From Welwitschia mirabilis (Eukaryota > Gnetophyta > Gnetopsida > Welwitschiales): DNA of 31,935 bases. Below are positions 19,651 to 31,935 of the stretch, one piece after another. The DNA lies in assembly GCA_051453625.1 (NCBI GenBank), contig JBOZIK010000001.1, positions 233,288,331 to 233,320,265 of the forward strand, read 5' to 3'. Both the position numbers and the translations under genes were made by a program. How positions within the stretch are numbered: the first letter of the stretch is position 1; each line of letters opens with the position of its first letter. The notes under the pieces are model-generated. The model did not search any database and was not told where the DNA came from. It saw nothing but the letters and a program-made list of their open reading frames with translations.

Positions 19651-21340
19651 AAAAATACTCTAACCTTATTAAGGTCAACACCTTATAGGAGAAGAAGTAC
19701 TTGCCAATAGACCCATCCTTCATGATCTTTTGATTTCCATCCCTTATACTATTTATAAGTCATATGTATATAAATAAATAATATGTTTACTTTAATAAAA
19801 TATGGAAATCATTAGTATTATTGTATTTTTAGTAATACTTGGTAGTAGCTTAGAAACGAGCGAACCAAAAACAGTAAGAAAAATAAAAAGAATGGAGGAA
19901 TAAAATAGATAGAAAGATAATAAATAATTTGGCTCATATGCCTATGGGCTACTTAGCAATTATATTGCTAATGTAGAGTGTATCATCCACTAAGGGAACA
20001 GTTAGCTAGAAATGTTCCATTCCTAATGCATAGTGTATCATGGTAAAGTACCATATTTTAGAGGGTTAATATTAAATGGAGAAAAAGAAATGAATAACAT
20101 TTATGATACTTATTATTATCCACCCTTTTATTATTGTATTTCTTGCTATGACAATAATCCAATGATTTTTTTCTAATATTGTTTGTATTAGTTGGCAACT
20201 TTCTCCTCTTAAAAATTAGATGATATCAATTTTTATCATGCTAAATAAAGATTACTAATTTATACCTCTCAAAGATGTGTTGCGTTAGGTTTTATTCTTT
20301 AATAATGGCTATTTCTGATATTATGCTACTTTTAAATCATATCATTCACTAATGTTAGTGAGCATTTTTCACTTAAGAATTATTACTTAACATAAGTGTA
20401 TGTTCAATCTTGGAGTTAAGCACTTAAAGATAAGACAACATAACAAATGCAAAAATCATCCCATAACAAAGAAGTAAATTTCATCAAAGTGAATTATTAT
20501 TATAACCAAGAAAGAAGAGTGTCCTTTGGCTCATCCTTATTTGTCAAAATAATATTTTTTTCCTTATCTTGAAATTTTTTATATAATCCATGATTTGAAA
20601 CTTACAACAGTATAATTGCATAGGAGAATATGTGGTCACTATTTCCAATATTTCACATAAGAAATTAGTATATAATGGTAATCCAATTCTCAATATTTCT
20701 TTCAACTAATCCTAGGTAGTGGGTAAACAAAGATTGTATACAATGTTAATATAGTTACATTAGAAAAGAAATATATAATAATTTTAAAAATAAAAAAATA
20801 ATTTAAAGATCAAGAGGGCCTAAAATTTAAATATAATCTATGATTAAATCCTAGTTCTTTTTACTTGGTTATTATTGCCTTTATTACTCTTACAATTCTC
20901 CATTTCATCTTCATTGACTCTAAATTTCATATTACTTCTTGTAACTTTAATTTTTTCTACTTCCTAATTACCCACCACTTTTTATACCTTTTTCAACATG
21001 CTTTTAGCTCAAGTTTTCTTTGGATGTTAATTATAGTTCATATATAATTTTTACTTTTAGCAGTTTTCTAAATTCTTTAACATTCCTATAATGAAAGTTT
21101 TATATGTTTCATAGTTATCTAGTGAAATAGTCTTTTCTTCTTTTTATTTTAGGATCGTTCTTTTTTCAATCATTATTTTATTTTGTTATGCGAAACTTTT
21201 GGATAAGGAATTGATTTACCTAGCATTTATAGTTTCTTTTGCATTCTCTTTTTTAACATTCTCTTTTGATAATAGACAAGGCATTTTGAGAGTATGTGAG
21301 TGTGATAGCCTCTCTTCTTATTAGTGCTTATAATAAAAAT
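19651..21340. other. No gene; short direct repeat, T-rich tract
   Basis: Sequence following the second integrase could be its 3' spacer or LTR, but no polypurine tract or LTR edge was convincing. A 22-base direct repeat with three mismatches occurs at 19965-19986 and 20020-20041 (core AGTGTATCAT). About 20860-21300 is strongly T-rich; the 60-codon frame at 20865-21047 is compositional. Confidence 0.35.
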
Positions 21341-21353
21341 GCTTTAATATCTT

Positions 21354-23150
21354 GAAGTAGAACTGAAAGAACAGCTTGAACACCTTCAAACATGTGGAAA
21401 AATAGAGGCTCTAAAGCATAAATCATAAAGGAAGATAACACATGACAAGATCTTAATATAGGAAGAGGCCCAGAACAACAGTAAGAAAGAGTGGAGGAAA
21501 TAAGAAAATGAAAGTATGAGCCTTTTACAAAGCTAGATCATAACCAAGAGTTCATCCCTTATTTTAACAATGAGGTAATGTCATCATAAAATATTTCAGA
21601 AAAGGCATATAGCTGTCAAGATGTTCATATATTATTTAATTGAGGTATTAAACTAATCTCTAAAATAGAAGAAAATGTGAAAAGCGTAATATAAGTAGTG
21701 CTAGTAGTAATTATAGAGTTGGGAGCCATGATAGTTAAAGGGATGCTATTGGTAGTTCTAGTTAAAAAAGAAATAAAGGATGATAACTAAAAGGATTAAA
21801 ATATAATACAATAGAGGAAAAAATGCATTTAGATTATATCAATAACTAAAAAATATTAAGATGATGTTACTCATGAACCTTTAGTTAAAGAGAAGGAGTG
21901 CATTCTCATAGGCATCAAGCCACCTTAACAATCATACATAGCACATGATAAAGTTGTGAAGAAAGGAGAAATGAGAGAATCATATGAGATCATGATAGAC
22001 AAACTTAGAGTAAGATCTAAGGATACCTTAGAGCAAAGGAAGAAATCAAAGATCTAAGCAATAGAGAAAATAAATAAAATATATTTATAAATAAGGGTTA
22101 AGATTTAGGAAAAAGTAGCAGTAGTAGCATTAGATGTAGGTGTTACTTCCTCTAGCTGGGGAAGAGTACAATAACACCTTAAAAGAAGTTTCTCCCTAAG
22201 TTAAGATATTTAAACTAAAACATGAGAAGAATTTAAGCTAGAGAAAATGAAAAAAGTTGTGAAAGTTTAGCTTTCCCTTCTGTCAAAGAAACATTATAAG
22301 AGTAACAAATAAACAAACAACTATAGAAGAAATCTATAAAAAAGGATATTAATGAAAGAGGAATGCCTAGTCCAATCGAGCTACTAGAGCTCTTACTATA
22401 AACTAAGATTAAATAGGATATAGTGAATGTTAGACATCCCTAAATAAAATGGCTAGTAGTAAAGGCTATCAACCAAAAGAGATCAATAGATGAGCAAAAT
22501 GCAAAAATCTTGTACGATATAAGAAAAAAGCTAGTCAAAAATAGAAGAAGACTAAATAAAGTTATAGAAAGCAAAATGAATTAGCAAGTGAAAAATCTAC
22601 AGAGATCAAGAAACATATTGTAGATTAGATGAGGGATAAACCCTTAATTGAAGAAGATGATATCTATTCTCATAATAAGAAACAAGTGAAATCCTCCCTA
22701 CATAGATCATATTCAATTCTTATAATAGAAGATGTTGCATTAATAGGGGAATAACAAGATAAATTAAAGTAGGTAATCATGTGGAATTTCATTGAAGAGA
22801 TCACTATGTCACCTATTTTTGAGACAACATTTCCTTCATTGTCCAATAATTTAAGAGTTCTTTATAAAACTATTTATCAGAAGTTATTAAAAAGTTTTCC
22901 TTTTCAGATATATGATAATTTTATGAAACTTTAACATTTGAGGAGATGTCTAATAAAAGAAAAGAAATTATTCTTCAACTCTTAGATAAATTTCATGGTA
23001 AGTAAGTGATAATGACTATAGAAAACATTAGCAAAGTAAAAATCTTACCATTGATAAGTACCAAAATTGTTCTTAAAGATCATTCTTATGAAAATAAATA
23101 ATGATTAGAAATATTGAAAAGGAAAAAGAAAATTCTTAAATAAAATACTA
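21354..23150 (+). pseudogene. Unassigned decayed reading frame(s)
   Basis: I do not recognise a family. From 21354 one frame gives EVELKEQLEHLQTCGKIEAL, then a charged stretch with four stops (TAA/TAG) in place of likely Gln. From about 22150 to 22620 a Lys/Arg/Asn-rich frame includes MPSPIELLELLL and IKWLVVKAINQKRSIDEQN, its stops again TAA or TAG. From 22619 to 22933 another frame reads PLIEEDDIYSH and IYQKLLKSFPFQIYDNF, open for 53 codons at its end. The plus strand is purine-rich throughout. It could be gag of another element, an extra frame of a Tat-like element whose integrase lies at 18602, or LINE ORF1; none is shown. Confidence 0.4.
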
Positions 23151-25489
23151 AATTAAAGATTGGGGGTTTTAAATGGAATGTATTGCAATCTTATTATAGG
23201 ATTATTTTACAAGATACAACTCAAAATATATCAAGTATTTTCATTATATTTCGGACATAACATATCATGTAGAATTGTTTCTTAATTTAGAGGATAACAA
23301 GAACATAAATTTTTTTTCTTCATCCTTATAATAAAAAGATTCATGATTTTTAAAAAGTATAATAAATTTTCCTACTAAGTCCTTAGTGGTAAGATTTATG
23401 AGGATCAGAAATTCCTATTCTAGAAGGAATAGAGAGACTACCTAGCATGATATTAGATTTAATTGTTTTTATCACCTATAACCTCAATGAATATAAAACT
23501 AAAAAGTAATAAGTTCAAAGTTCTATAACTAGTAAAAAGGCTAAATATAACCCCTTTTAAAAATGTCTCAAATAATTTATCTATTAGAGGTTTAAAAAAT
23601 GTTAAATTAGCTTAAATAACTACAAGAAAATATGATAGTGTTAGTAGAATAGATGAGTAGCATTTTGGAGCAACACTCTAAACAAATGAAAGTAATAATG
23701 AAAGACTTTAGATCAAGTGAAAGAGGAGGTATTTATTATAGTAGCTAGAATGCTTGGAAGAGCATCATTAATTAATAGTAAAGGGCTAGAGCAAAAAGAA
23801 GAAGTAAATTAGACAATATGGAAAAGAACTATTAATAATTAGCTAGGGTGCTATATGTGGAACTACATTTTGCTATAAATTTTTATTATGGATTTTGCTT
23901 CTTTTTTAGGATAGCTATAGGAGGTCTATGATAGATTGCATGACTATTTCTCAAAATCTTAAACACTAGTCAAAATGACATGATATAGCACTATTTTGAA
24001 AAATTTTAGTATTTAAAAGTTTCATTTGGTTGTAACTCTAGAAGAAATATTGTAAACAATGTTTATACAACATTTACATGATGTTTATTTAATGTACGTA
24101 GGATTTGCATTTTTTTGATATAATAGAAAATGATAAGTGGTGATACATGATGAATCTTAATCATATGCTAGTTACATTATTCTTAGACCTATTTTTATGA
24201 TAGCTAAGTGTTTCAAGTATTAAGTAATATTTGGTTTTGATTTTATTAAACTTTCTAATTACATGATCCTTTTTTGGAACATGTTATAACCCATTTTTAG
24301 GCATCTTGTATAAATATTTCATTGTAATAGTGGAATTAAAGGATTATCAAGTTCCTCAAATATTGGAATGCAAGATCTAAGGCATTTTTTCCTTGTTTCT
24401 TACTTTTTTCCATCATCAATTTCTACATTCTAATACATTAGGTCTATGGCATGTAAGCCTTACATAACTAGTAGACTTGTCTCTATTTTGTCATAAGTAA
24501 AAGTAATGTTTCTTTATGGATTCTCTTCAAGAACCTCATAGACTTTGTCTTATTAGATTTTTATTTGGAAGTTTATTCTTATTTATGTAGGATGTATTTA
24601 CATTTTATTACTTTTCATTTCTTTAATAGTTATATTATCTATTAGTATTATTTTCACTAATATTCTATTTTATGATTTTCTATGTTGTTACAATGTTTAG
24701 CTCAATGATGAAATTTTTCTTCTCATGAGTACTGTAATTAGAAATAGGTAAACTTTTCTACAAGGAATTTTTTATTTTTACAGTTTTATACTTAGTGAAG
24801 ACTAGCCAAATAAATCATCTTTCACTTATTCTAATAGGTCTTTCTAATTATGTATCTTCAATAATTGACACTTGGAATTACACAATGTGAATGCTTTTAT
24901 AAGGCATATAACTTAAAAAATAACAAAGCCTAAAACTAAAAGGAAGATAAATATGAAGAAGTTGGAGGAATAGAAAGCATCCAATGGTAAGAGGGGTAAA
25001 AAATCTTCCATGAGTTCTTTTAGAGTTCATTATTTTATTTTTTCTTCATTCATAATAGTTTAGATGATATGAGGAGATATAAGTTGAGAACATAAAAGGT
25101 AATAAGTATTTTTTTATTATTGCAATAATTGAATATACATTTGACTTGAAACTAATTAAGCCAAGAATTTTAATGATGAAATTAAATATCTTTAATCTTC
25201 TTAATACCTTTCTAATAGAAGGAAAGAGTAGCAAAACCACTTTTCTCTACTATAGTACCTTCTTGGTTATTAAGCTATAGGAACCACTAAAAGTAAGTGT
25301 TTGAGTGAATAATATTTTTATGAATCTAAAGTAAAAATATAGTATAAATCAAGAATTCTACTAATCATTAAGAAAAATGGAATAATATAGTTTATGCAAT
25401 TAAGAGGAAGAAGTTTCTATCAATAAAATAATGATGACAAGACTTTTCTATTAAGATGAAAAGTAAATTTTATATAATTTCTTCAAATG
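23151..25489. other. No recognised gene
   Basis: About 23160-23900 is mixed AT-rich sequence with short plus-strand open stretches that I cannot name. About 23880-24850 is pyrimidine-rich on the plus strand. The 64-codon minus frame at 25046-25240 is hydrophobic and compositional. The LINE to the right should have had an ORF1 upstream, but I see no nucleocapsid motif here. Confidence 0.35.
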
Positions 25490-26300
25490 TTATTAAATTA
25501 TATAATCTTATATAAAAATTTCATATCAAAGAAATTATTGATATTTTTCTCCTTTCTTTAATATTATTAGTTTAAAAATTAATATTCGTAAAAATGATCT
25601 TTATTTTAATTTAAATTCTATTGCTCTTGTATATATGTTCTTTTCTATATCTTATCCTCAACATCATGATGTTTTTGTGCTACTAGTGTATCCTTCTTGG
25701 ATTTTAAGAGATCTAAAGTATAACATTAAAAGTGCTAATGTAGTATTACAGTTACCAATTCATTCGAAAAATTTCACTTTTGATATTATCTTCATCTATG
25801 CTCCTAATAATTCAAAATAAAGTGAGCTTATTTAGAGCAATTTACATAGTTTTTCTTCAGTGCTTTAGAGTGGATTTATTAGAATGATATCCTTGTCCAC
25901 TTCCATTTATATATCCCTCTAGATCTTGTTGGAAATGTTATATTTCTTGTATTAAATTAGTTTAATAAGAAAAAATGAAATAATTTAATGCATAATTATT
26001 TAGTTAAGATTAATATTTCTCACAATAATCACATTTAGTTTAGCAACATCGATGGACATCTTATTAACACTATATTCTCTACATCTACTTCTTATCATTT
26101 TTCATCATTACAAACTTTCAGAATTTTAATGCTATCCAGTTTTGAGACTCAAATTTACTATCTCTAATTCATGGCTAACTTGTTTAATAATGGTAAGAGT
26201 TGATTCTCTTAGTGTAGATAAAATTCTTATAGATCATCAACTTCTATGAAGGAATTTAATAGAATGGTAGTTATTCACTTCAACAGAAGGGCTATCACTA
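25490..26300 (+). pseudogene. L1-like LINE endonuclease, copy 1
   Basis: This is an apurinic endonuclease-type domain that would nick target DNA. A 61-codon open frame at 25635-25820 holds SYPQHHDVFVLLVYPSW and FTFDIIFIYAPNNS; the YAPN box is a hallmark of the domain core. Near 26145 LRLKFTISNSWL occupies the place of the SRIDYI-type box towards the domain end, and VDKILIDHQLL (about 26215-26246) the final D-H motif. Start and end are approximate. It is paralogous to 30371 onward, at an offset of about 4.9 kb. Confidence 0.7.
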
Positions 26301-26639
26301 GTTTAAGAAAGCCAAATCCGTTATTATATTTCTTAAAAGGAATCCTTTCAATGTTATTGTTCAAAAGTGATGTATTTGCTCAAATTCAACACCTAAAAGT
26401 TTAATAGGCTTATGATCATTATTTTTTATCTTGATTACACTATTTTGAAAGTGTGGATTATTCTTCTAAATCATTTTTTAAGAATATTAAAATTCTATAC
26501 TTCTTTATTTTGTACTATTCTTGTTTTTTAATTTAATGATAAGAATTTCATAGAATCTTTTAAAATTATGGATGTTCTCTCTTAAAAATTTATGAAACAT
26601 TTTAGCCATGAGCCTAAATTCATTATCAAAAACTTAGCT

Positions 26640-27960
26640 TGGAAAAACCTAAAGATAATATTCCTTATTTTGTTTTAGATATTTTGATTTTCCTTCTAGA
26701 TCAACATTTGCCTTTAAAAAAAATACCAATTCTATGAAAGAAATAAAAGATGGTAAGACTTTTGGCCTAAATTGTTTTCTTGTTAAATTTTAGAATAATT
26801 TATGAAATGTAATTGATGGTCCTTTCTATGAAGTTTATAAAGAGTGTATAACCTATATCTCCCTTAATAAATTAATTAATTCTAATTTAATTAGGCTAGT
26901 TCTAAAATAAAATGATGGATTCAAATCAAAGAGTGATTTCCTATCACCTTATTGAAAATACCTCATTTAAGATAATTATTAAAGCCTAGCTAATAAGGTA
27001 AAGTAATTATTATCTTCATAATCATTTAGCTAAAGTAAACTATCTTTAGTAAATATTTATTTATTTTAAGTAATATTATTATTTTAGCTAAGTTTTATAA
27101 GTGGTAATTCCAATGTAACCAAGATTTGATTTTCCTAAATATCAACTACTCTAAGGCCTATGATAAAATTTCATTAAATTTTATTTTAAAGATTTTGTAA
27201 TAAATTGGCTTTAAACAAGGTCTCCTTCAATACATTAAGATTATTTTTTTAATATTTCTATGATCAGGTTTATGTTAATGGGTGTACATCTACTTCTTTT
27301 AAACTAAATAAGTTAGTTTATTAAGGCTTCATTTTAGCTTTTCATTTATTTAATCTTTGGGATAAATTCTCCAGTTCATATTAGTGATACTTACTTGACT
27401 TCAATCTCTCTTAAATGTATTTACTTTTCTAATTACTCTAGGTAGCTCTACAAGACTCATTATGATGATGCCTATTTATTCTTGATTTATAACACTCCCT
27501 TTAAGATTACTTCCTTGTTTCAGTGCCCAAAACTCTATTACAAATATTCTATATATAGCATTAATTTAGATAAATAAATGTAATTTTTCTCTAGGAAAAT
27601 CATAATTACCAATAACATCTCAGATAGAACATCATATTAGATAAGTGTTTTTAAGATTTTTGATATGCCTTTTATTTGTAATATGTCCATTTTATATCTA
27701 TAGTTATGGATTATTAGCAAGATTCATCAAAAGACACACTCACATGTTCTATTCCATATCTTTAGATTTCTCTAAATTCTCTTATAATAATCTTGCTAGA
27801 GTTTTAGAAGATTTTCTCTAATAGTCTAGAGATCTTATAGTAAAGGATTTATTAGAGTTACTTAGAATGGATGTACTCATATAAAATCTTTAGGATGATT
27901 AGGCATACAAAACATATTTTATTAAGGCACATTCCTTATTACTCATTGGCTAGTTGAGGC
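26640..27960 (+). pseudogene. L1-like LINE reverse transcriptase, copy 1
   Basis: A non-LTR RT, which would copy the LINE RNA at the nicked target. In order: DGLNCFLVKF (26770s), VIDGPFYEVYKECITYISLN (about 26812-26871), LSPYWKYLI, ANKVK, then NYSKAYDKISLNFI (27144-27185), where the first catalytic Asp of the family is Asn (AAC at 27144-27146), and the box HYDDAYLFL at 27458-27484 matching the family's YADD. INLDK (near 27560) and GGLGIQNIF-like residues (27890-27912) mark the thumb and C-terminal part. Numerous stops and frame changes. Plant L1-like by motif resemblance. Confidence 0.8.
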
Positions 27961-28030
27961 TAGTAATAAAACATAAGTTATTTTTTTAAAATAAAACAAA
28001 AAATTAAGAAACTTACAAAAAAGACTTATT
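27961..28030 (+). other. A-rich 3' end of LINE copy 1
   Basis: After the last recognisable LINE coding sequence the plus strand becomes A-rich (AAAATAAAACAAAAAATTAA and on to about 28022), consistent with a decayed poly(A) tail. No target-site duplication was identified. Confidence 0.4.
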
Positions 28031-28720
28031 CCATGAAATTTTGTACGTATATTCCTATATAAATATGTACAATATCTAGTACTCTCATGCATGAAAAGAA
28101 TACTCTTCAATTATAATCTATTTAGGAGGAGTAATAAAAGAGACAGATAATACATTTAAAAAATAATCCCCTTTTACAAATATAAACCCCTAGAAAATCC
28201 TAATTTTTCATGGTGAAATTTGTAAAATGTTCCTTGTCTTTAACTTGTACAAACCACTCAACAACCTATATAAGCTCAACCACAAACATAACAACAAATG
28301 AATAGAAGTAATTTAGAACATGTTTTAGCCTAATTAATAATATCACAAATGCAAATCATTTGAAATTATAATGCTAGGTTAACTAAAATAAAGCAAAATA
28401 TACAATTTTAACTAATAACTAATAGCATCTTTTATCCCATTAACTAATGAGAACATTTTAAAAAATAACTGAGTGCATAATTAAGATTAACATGCCAGAT
28501 AAAACATGTTGTAGAGACATAAGATAGCAACATAGCATTTACTTATTTTATAATAATCAATAATGAAAAAACAATTTATAAAAAAGAAGAAACGTCAAAC
28601 ATAGAAAAGGAATAACAAACATCTAATAAAGAAATCCATGATAAATATAATAAAATAATAATCTAATATCTATTATGCATGCTTTTCTTTTCCATTTTCT
28701 AGCTCTTATAAAGATAATAA
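28031..28720. other. AT-rich region, no gene
   Basis: No coding similarity. CAACCTATATAAGCTCAACC near 28263-28282 looks like a plant TATA box in a CA-rich context and might be an LTR promoter, but no LTR edges were found. Confidence 0.3.
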
Positions 28721-28918
28721 AAAAAATCATATGAAGCAATATTAAAAATACTAAAGGAAGTAAAAATTTATTATAGTATATCAAATGAAACTAAACAAAG
28801 ACCTAGCTATGCTAAATTTCTTAAGAATCTTGTCATGGCTAAGAGAAAACATTTTGTTATAAGTAATGAAGGAAATTGGATGAGGCGTGAGACCACTACC
28901 ATAAGTGTTAATAGATGA
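28721..28918 (+). pseudogene. gag: Isolated Athila-like gag C-terminal fragment
   Basis: One open frame of 65 codons with EAILKILKEVKIYYSI and PSYAKFLKNLVMAKRK, ending at TGA 28916-28918. This corresponds to the stretch just before the protease in Athila-like gag, the same piece seen at 9115-9040 on the minus strand and in decayed form near 11280-11340. No protease or RT follows. It stands alone between the two LINE copies and is less damaged than either of the other two. Confidence 0.55.
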
Positions 28919-30370
28919 AGAAGAAAAAGAGTTATAAGAAATTAAAAAATTCTTAACTTTTATAATAAAATGTTTTATACTGATAATGTATTGAAATTAA
29001 AAATTGTATAGTTTGTACTTTATATTTTCTCACTTTAACTCCTACTTTCTAAACTCTTATTGTAGGATGTACTTTTTCTGTCATGCATATTGATGAAAAT
29101 GTTCTATTGTTATTATGCATTTTTATGATGATAATTTTTAATGCTTACTTAACTCCATGTAAAATTCACAATATAAGCATTAGGACATAATTGAAAATGA
29201 AATAATTTTGAAATGTTCTGTGTTTACTTTCTATGTGATAATGGATCATCAAAACATAAGATGATTACTATGATAGCTATATAAATTTACCATTGGAGAA
29301 CATACTTTTATCATGAATTAAATCATGTAAATGATATTTTAAACTTAAAAGAATATTCTAAGGAGAAAAAAATGTCTAATAATTTCATAATTTTCCAATA
29401 ATTATACATATTTTTTATTTTCTTTTATATTACAAGCTTATGACCCAATGATAAACCTATAATAGATGCATTTATCTATCTTTTCATACTATAAACATGC
29501 AACAATAGTTTGATAAACATGCATATTTTATCATAAGATATAAATGAACAATAAGAAACATAATAAGAATTTTCAAAAAAATGATAAGAGGTCAGATGCT
29601 GAAAAATATGTTCAATCAATCCTTATTCCAAATGCTATCCATATTTGATTTGATATCAATATTATTTATAATTTCCTTATTAAATCCCTTATGAATATGA
29701 CCTTTTTCATTGGAAAAGAAATCCAAAAAATTGATTTCACTTGTATAATTTATGTTAATACCTCTTTTAGTTCAATTATCTTTATAATAAATGTACAGTT
29801 TTATTATATTTCATATTTGATTTGGTTTCCTAACATGTGATTCATTAGTGGCAAAGAAAATCATATTGCTAATTTTATTCAACAAATTCATTCCTACACC
29901 TCTTGTAATTCAATTATCTTTACAAAAATCATAATCTCTATTGTATTTTATCTTTGATTTGATTCCTTCACATGTAATTCATTTAAGTATTCTTTGTTAA
30001 GATTCTATTAGAATATCTTAAATCAAGTTCTTTAAGTATTTGCTTCTCTTTTTCCTTTTGATTTATTTTCAACCCTTATTTCAAGATTAATTAGAATGTA
30101 AAAGTGATGAATAGGACATATAAGTTGAATTCATTTCATTTCATTTGCTCAATTTACATTTTATATTAACTTTATATGCATAGTAATAGTATATGACATG
30201 ATGCAACTCCTAGTGTATATTGCTATTTATCTTTCATTCAATGATATGAGATCCATTCATGGATTCATTAGGGAAATAAATTATGAGTAATTATACTTTA
30301 TACTTGAAAAATTTTCTAATAATGACTATTATCATTATTGAATTAATACATTATTTATCTTTTTTCAAGT
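28919..30370. other. No gene; contains tandem repeat
   Basis: AT-rich sequence without coding similarity. The part from 29640 to 29990 is a degenerate tandem repeat described separately. The last 100 bases or so before 30371 begin to resemble sequence upstream of LINE copy 1. Confidence 0.4.
29643..29990. repeat. Degenerate tandem repeat, about 138-bp period
   Basis: CCTCTT..TTCAATTATCTTTA occurs at 29761 and 29899 (period 138). TTTGATTTG occurs at 29643, 29816 and 29953 (spacings 173 and 137). A TTCATT..AAAGAAA block precedes each full unit. This gives about two and a half units. Confidence 0.65.
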
Positions 30371-31935
30371 TCATGTAAATGTTAAGGTGAATTATATATT
30401 CCTCTATCAAAATTTCATATGAAAGAAGTTATTGATAGTTTTTCATCTTTCTTTAATATTATTAGTTTAAAAGAACTTAAGATTTGTGGAAATGATCTTT
30501 GTCTTGCCTATAATTGTATTAGTTTTAGATATATATTTTTATCTACCTCTTATCCTCAAGGTCATGATGGTTCTATGATACTAGTGCATCCTTATGATAT
30601 TTCAATAACTCTATACCATGGTAATATAAATGTGCATCTGTATTATATTTTAATAATCCTAGACTATGGTATTATAAATTTTAATGTAGCCATGTGGCTC
30701 CCATTTCCATTAGTAATATTTCACTTTTGATAGTATTTTTATCTATGATTTTAATAATAAAAAATAATGAGATCTTTTAGAGTGACTTCAATATGATCAT
30801 CTCATTCAAAAATAAAATAGTTAGAATTTCCTTTTTTTCAATTCTTCAGAGTGAACTTATTAAAATTATATTATTATCTACTTCAATTTGTATGACCCTC
30901 TAGATCCTATTGGAAATGTAAGATTTCCTGTATCTACTTGATCCAATAAGAAAACATGAATAGTTTGATTCTCAAGTATCTAGTTAGGATTTATCCTTCT
31001 AATAGTAATCAGATTTAATTTAGTAATATTAATGGATATATTATGAGCACTATCTTCTATACATCTATTCCTCTTCACTCCCTATAATTTTAATAGTTCA
31101 TAATTTCAATTCTATCCATTTTCGAGACTCAAATTCTCTATCTATAATCGATGGATAGCTTCTTTAATAATTATGCGATTTGATGCTCCTGATGAAGAAA
31201 AACATGTTATAGAATAATAAGTTCCATGATAAAACCTGATAAAATAGTAATTATTAACTTCAAGAAAAAGGCTATTACTAGTTTAATAAATCCAAATTCA
31301 TCATTATATATCTTAAGATGAATCCTTTCAATTTTGTTATTCAAGATGCTAGACTTGATATGTCTCCCCAAATTCAACACATAAAAGCTTAATAAGCTTG
31401 TGATCACTACTTTTGATCTTGATTGCATTGGATTTAGATTGTTGATAAGCCTTATAAATTTCTTTTTACAATGTTGAAATTCTATACTTCCTTATTTTTC
31501 ATTATTTTTATTATTTATTCTAATAATCAACATTCATAAACCATTCTAAAATTATGAATATCTTCTCTTAGGGATTCATGAAATCATAATCCTACTTCAT
31601 CATTGAAAACATAGCCTGGTAAAAAATCAAAGATGGTATTTCTTATTTTTTTCTAGCTATTTTAGTTTCCCTTATAAATAAAAATTTTGTATTTTAAGAA
31701 AATTATTGATTCCATGAAAGATAAAATATGGTAAGATTCTTGGTCTAAATGGTCTTCTTTTTGAATTTTAGAAGTCTTTGTGGGATGTAATTGATGATCC
31801 TTTATATGAAGTTTATAAAGAGTGTATAACCTATATCTTCCTTAATAAATTTATTAATCCTAGTATTATTAAGATAATTCTAAAAGCAAAAGGTCAAGAT
31901 ACAACCAAATAGTGATGTGCTATCATCTTATTAAA
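30371..31935 (+). pseudogene. L1-like LINE, copy 2 (endonuclease to RT start, cut by window end)
   Basis: This is a second copy of the element at 25490. A 103-codon open frame, 30419-30730, reads SSFFNIISLKELKICGNDLC and SYPQGHDGSMILVHP, the endonuclease N-terminal region, better preserved than in copy 1. The two align throughout: TTTCATAT at 25519 and 30413, CCCTCTAGATC near 25915 and 30897, and a 34-base identity at 26827-26860 and 31805-31838. The offset grows from 4894 to 4978, so copy 2 has a net gain of about 84 bases. The RT begins near 31730 and runs off the window. Stops are mostly not shared. Confidence 0.75.

Noticed and set aside
1-31935. tRNA, rRNA or host protein genes, and bacterial-style defence systems
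   Set aside because: No cloverleaf with a conserved T-loop, no rRNA-like GC block and no non-retroelement domain were seen on either strand. Degenerate tRNA-derived repeats could be missed by eye.

Overview
The window looks like repeat-rich nuclear DNA of a flowering plant. It is very AT-rich, CpG is nearly absent (none before position 1128), and five N runs mark a draft assembly. No intact protein gene, tRNA, rRNA or CRISPR array could be supported. What can be read are old, inactivated retrotransposons: at least four Ty3/gypsy remnants and two copies of one L1-like LINE. Almost all long open frames are either pieces of these or are artefacts of the N runs.

Layout. 1-1300: AT-rich DNA with a weak degenerate repeat and a false gap. 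1318-3000 (+): an internally deleted chromovirus-like element (gag piece, protease scrap, polypurine tract, 3' LTR, with RT and integrase missing). 3000-4600: mostly featureless, with a second false gap. 4604-9285 (-): an Athila-like Ty3/gypsy element, read leftward as gag C-terminus, protease, RT, RNase H, integrase, polypurine tract and LTR. 9286-9690: a lower-AT island with a gap. 9690 to about 18590 (+): a second Athila-like element with gag, protease, RT, RNase H, integrase, 3' spacer, polypurine tract and a long LTR rich in tandem repeats. The two elements lie head to head. 18602-19650 (+): a separate integrase fragment with correct D58D35E spacing. 19650-25480: no known gene, but 21354-23150 holds a decayed (+) reading frame that I cannot assign. 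25490-28030 (+): LINE copy 1 (endonuclease, RT, A-rich tail). 28721-28918 (+): an isolated gag scrap. 29640-29990: a roughly 138-bp tandem repeat. 30371-31935 (+): LINE copy 2, cut by the window end.

The genes do not work together as a system; each was once a self-contained element. The shared theme is decay. Most in-frame stops that can be aligned to known retroelement motifs sit where TGG, CAA, CAG or CGA would be expected, and catalytic Asp/Glu residues have become Asn/Lys. This is the C-to-T / G-to-A footprint expected from long-term cytosine methylation and deamination. I found no evidence for a novel biological system. The items most worth a second look are the unassigned frame at 21354-23150, the head-to-head junction, two N runs far longer than the coding sequence they replace, and the exact 26-bp array inside the LTR.
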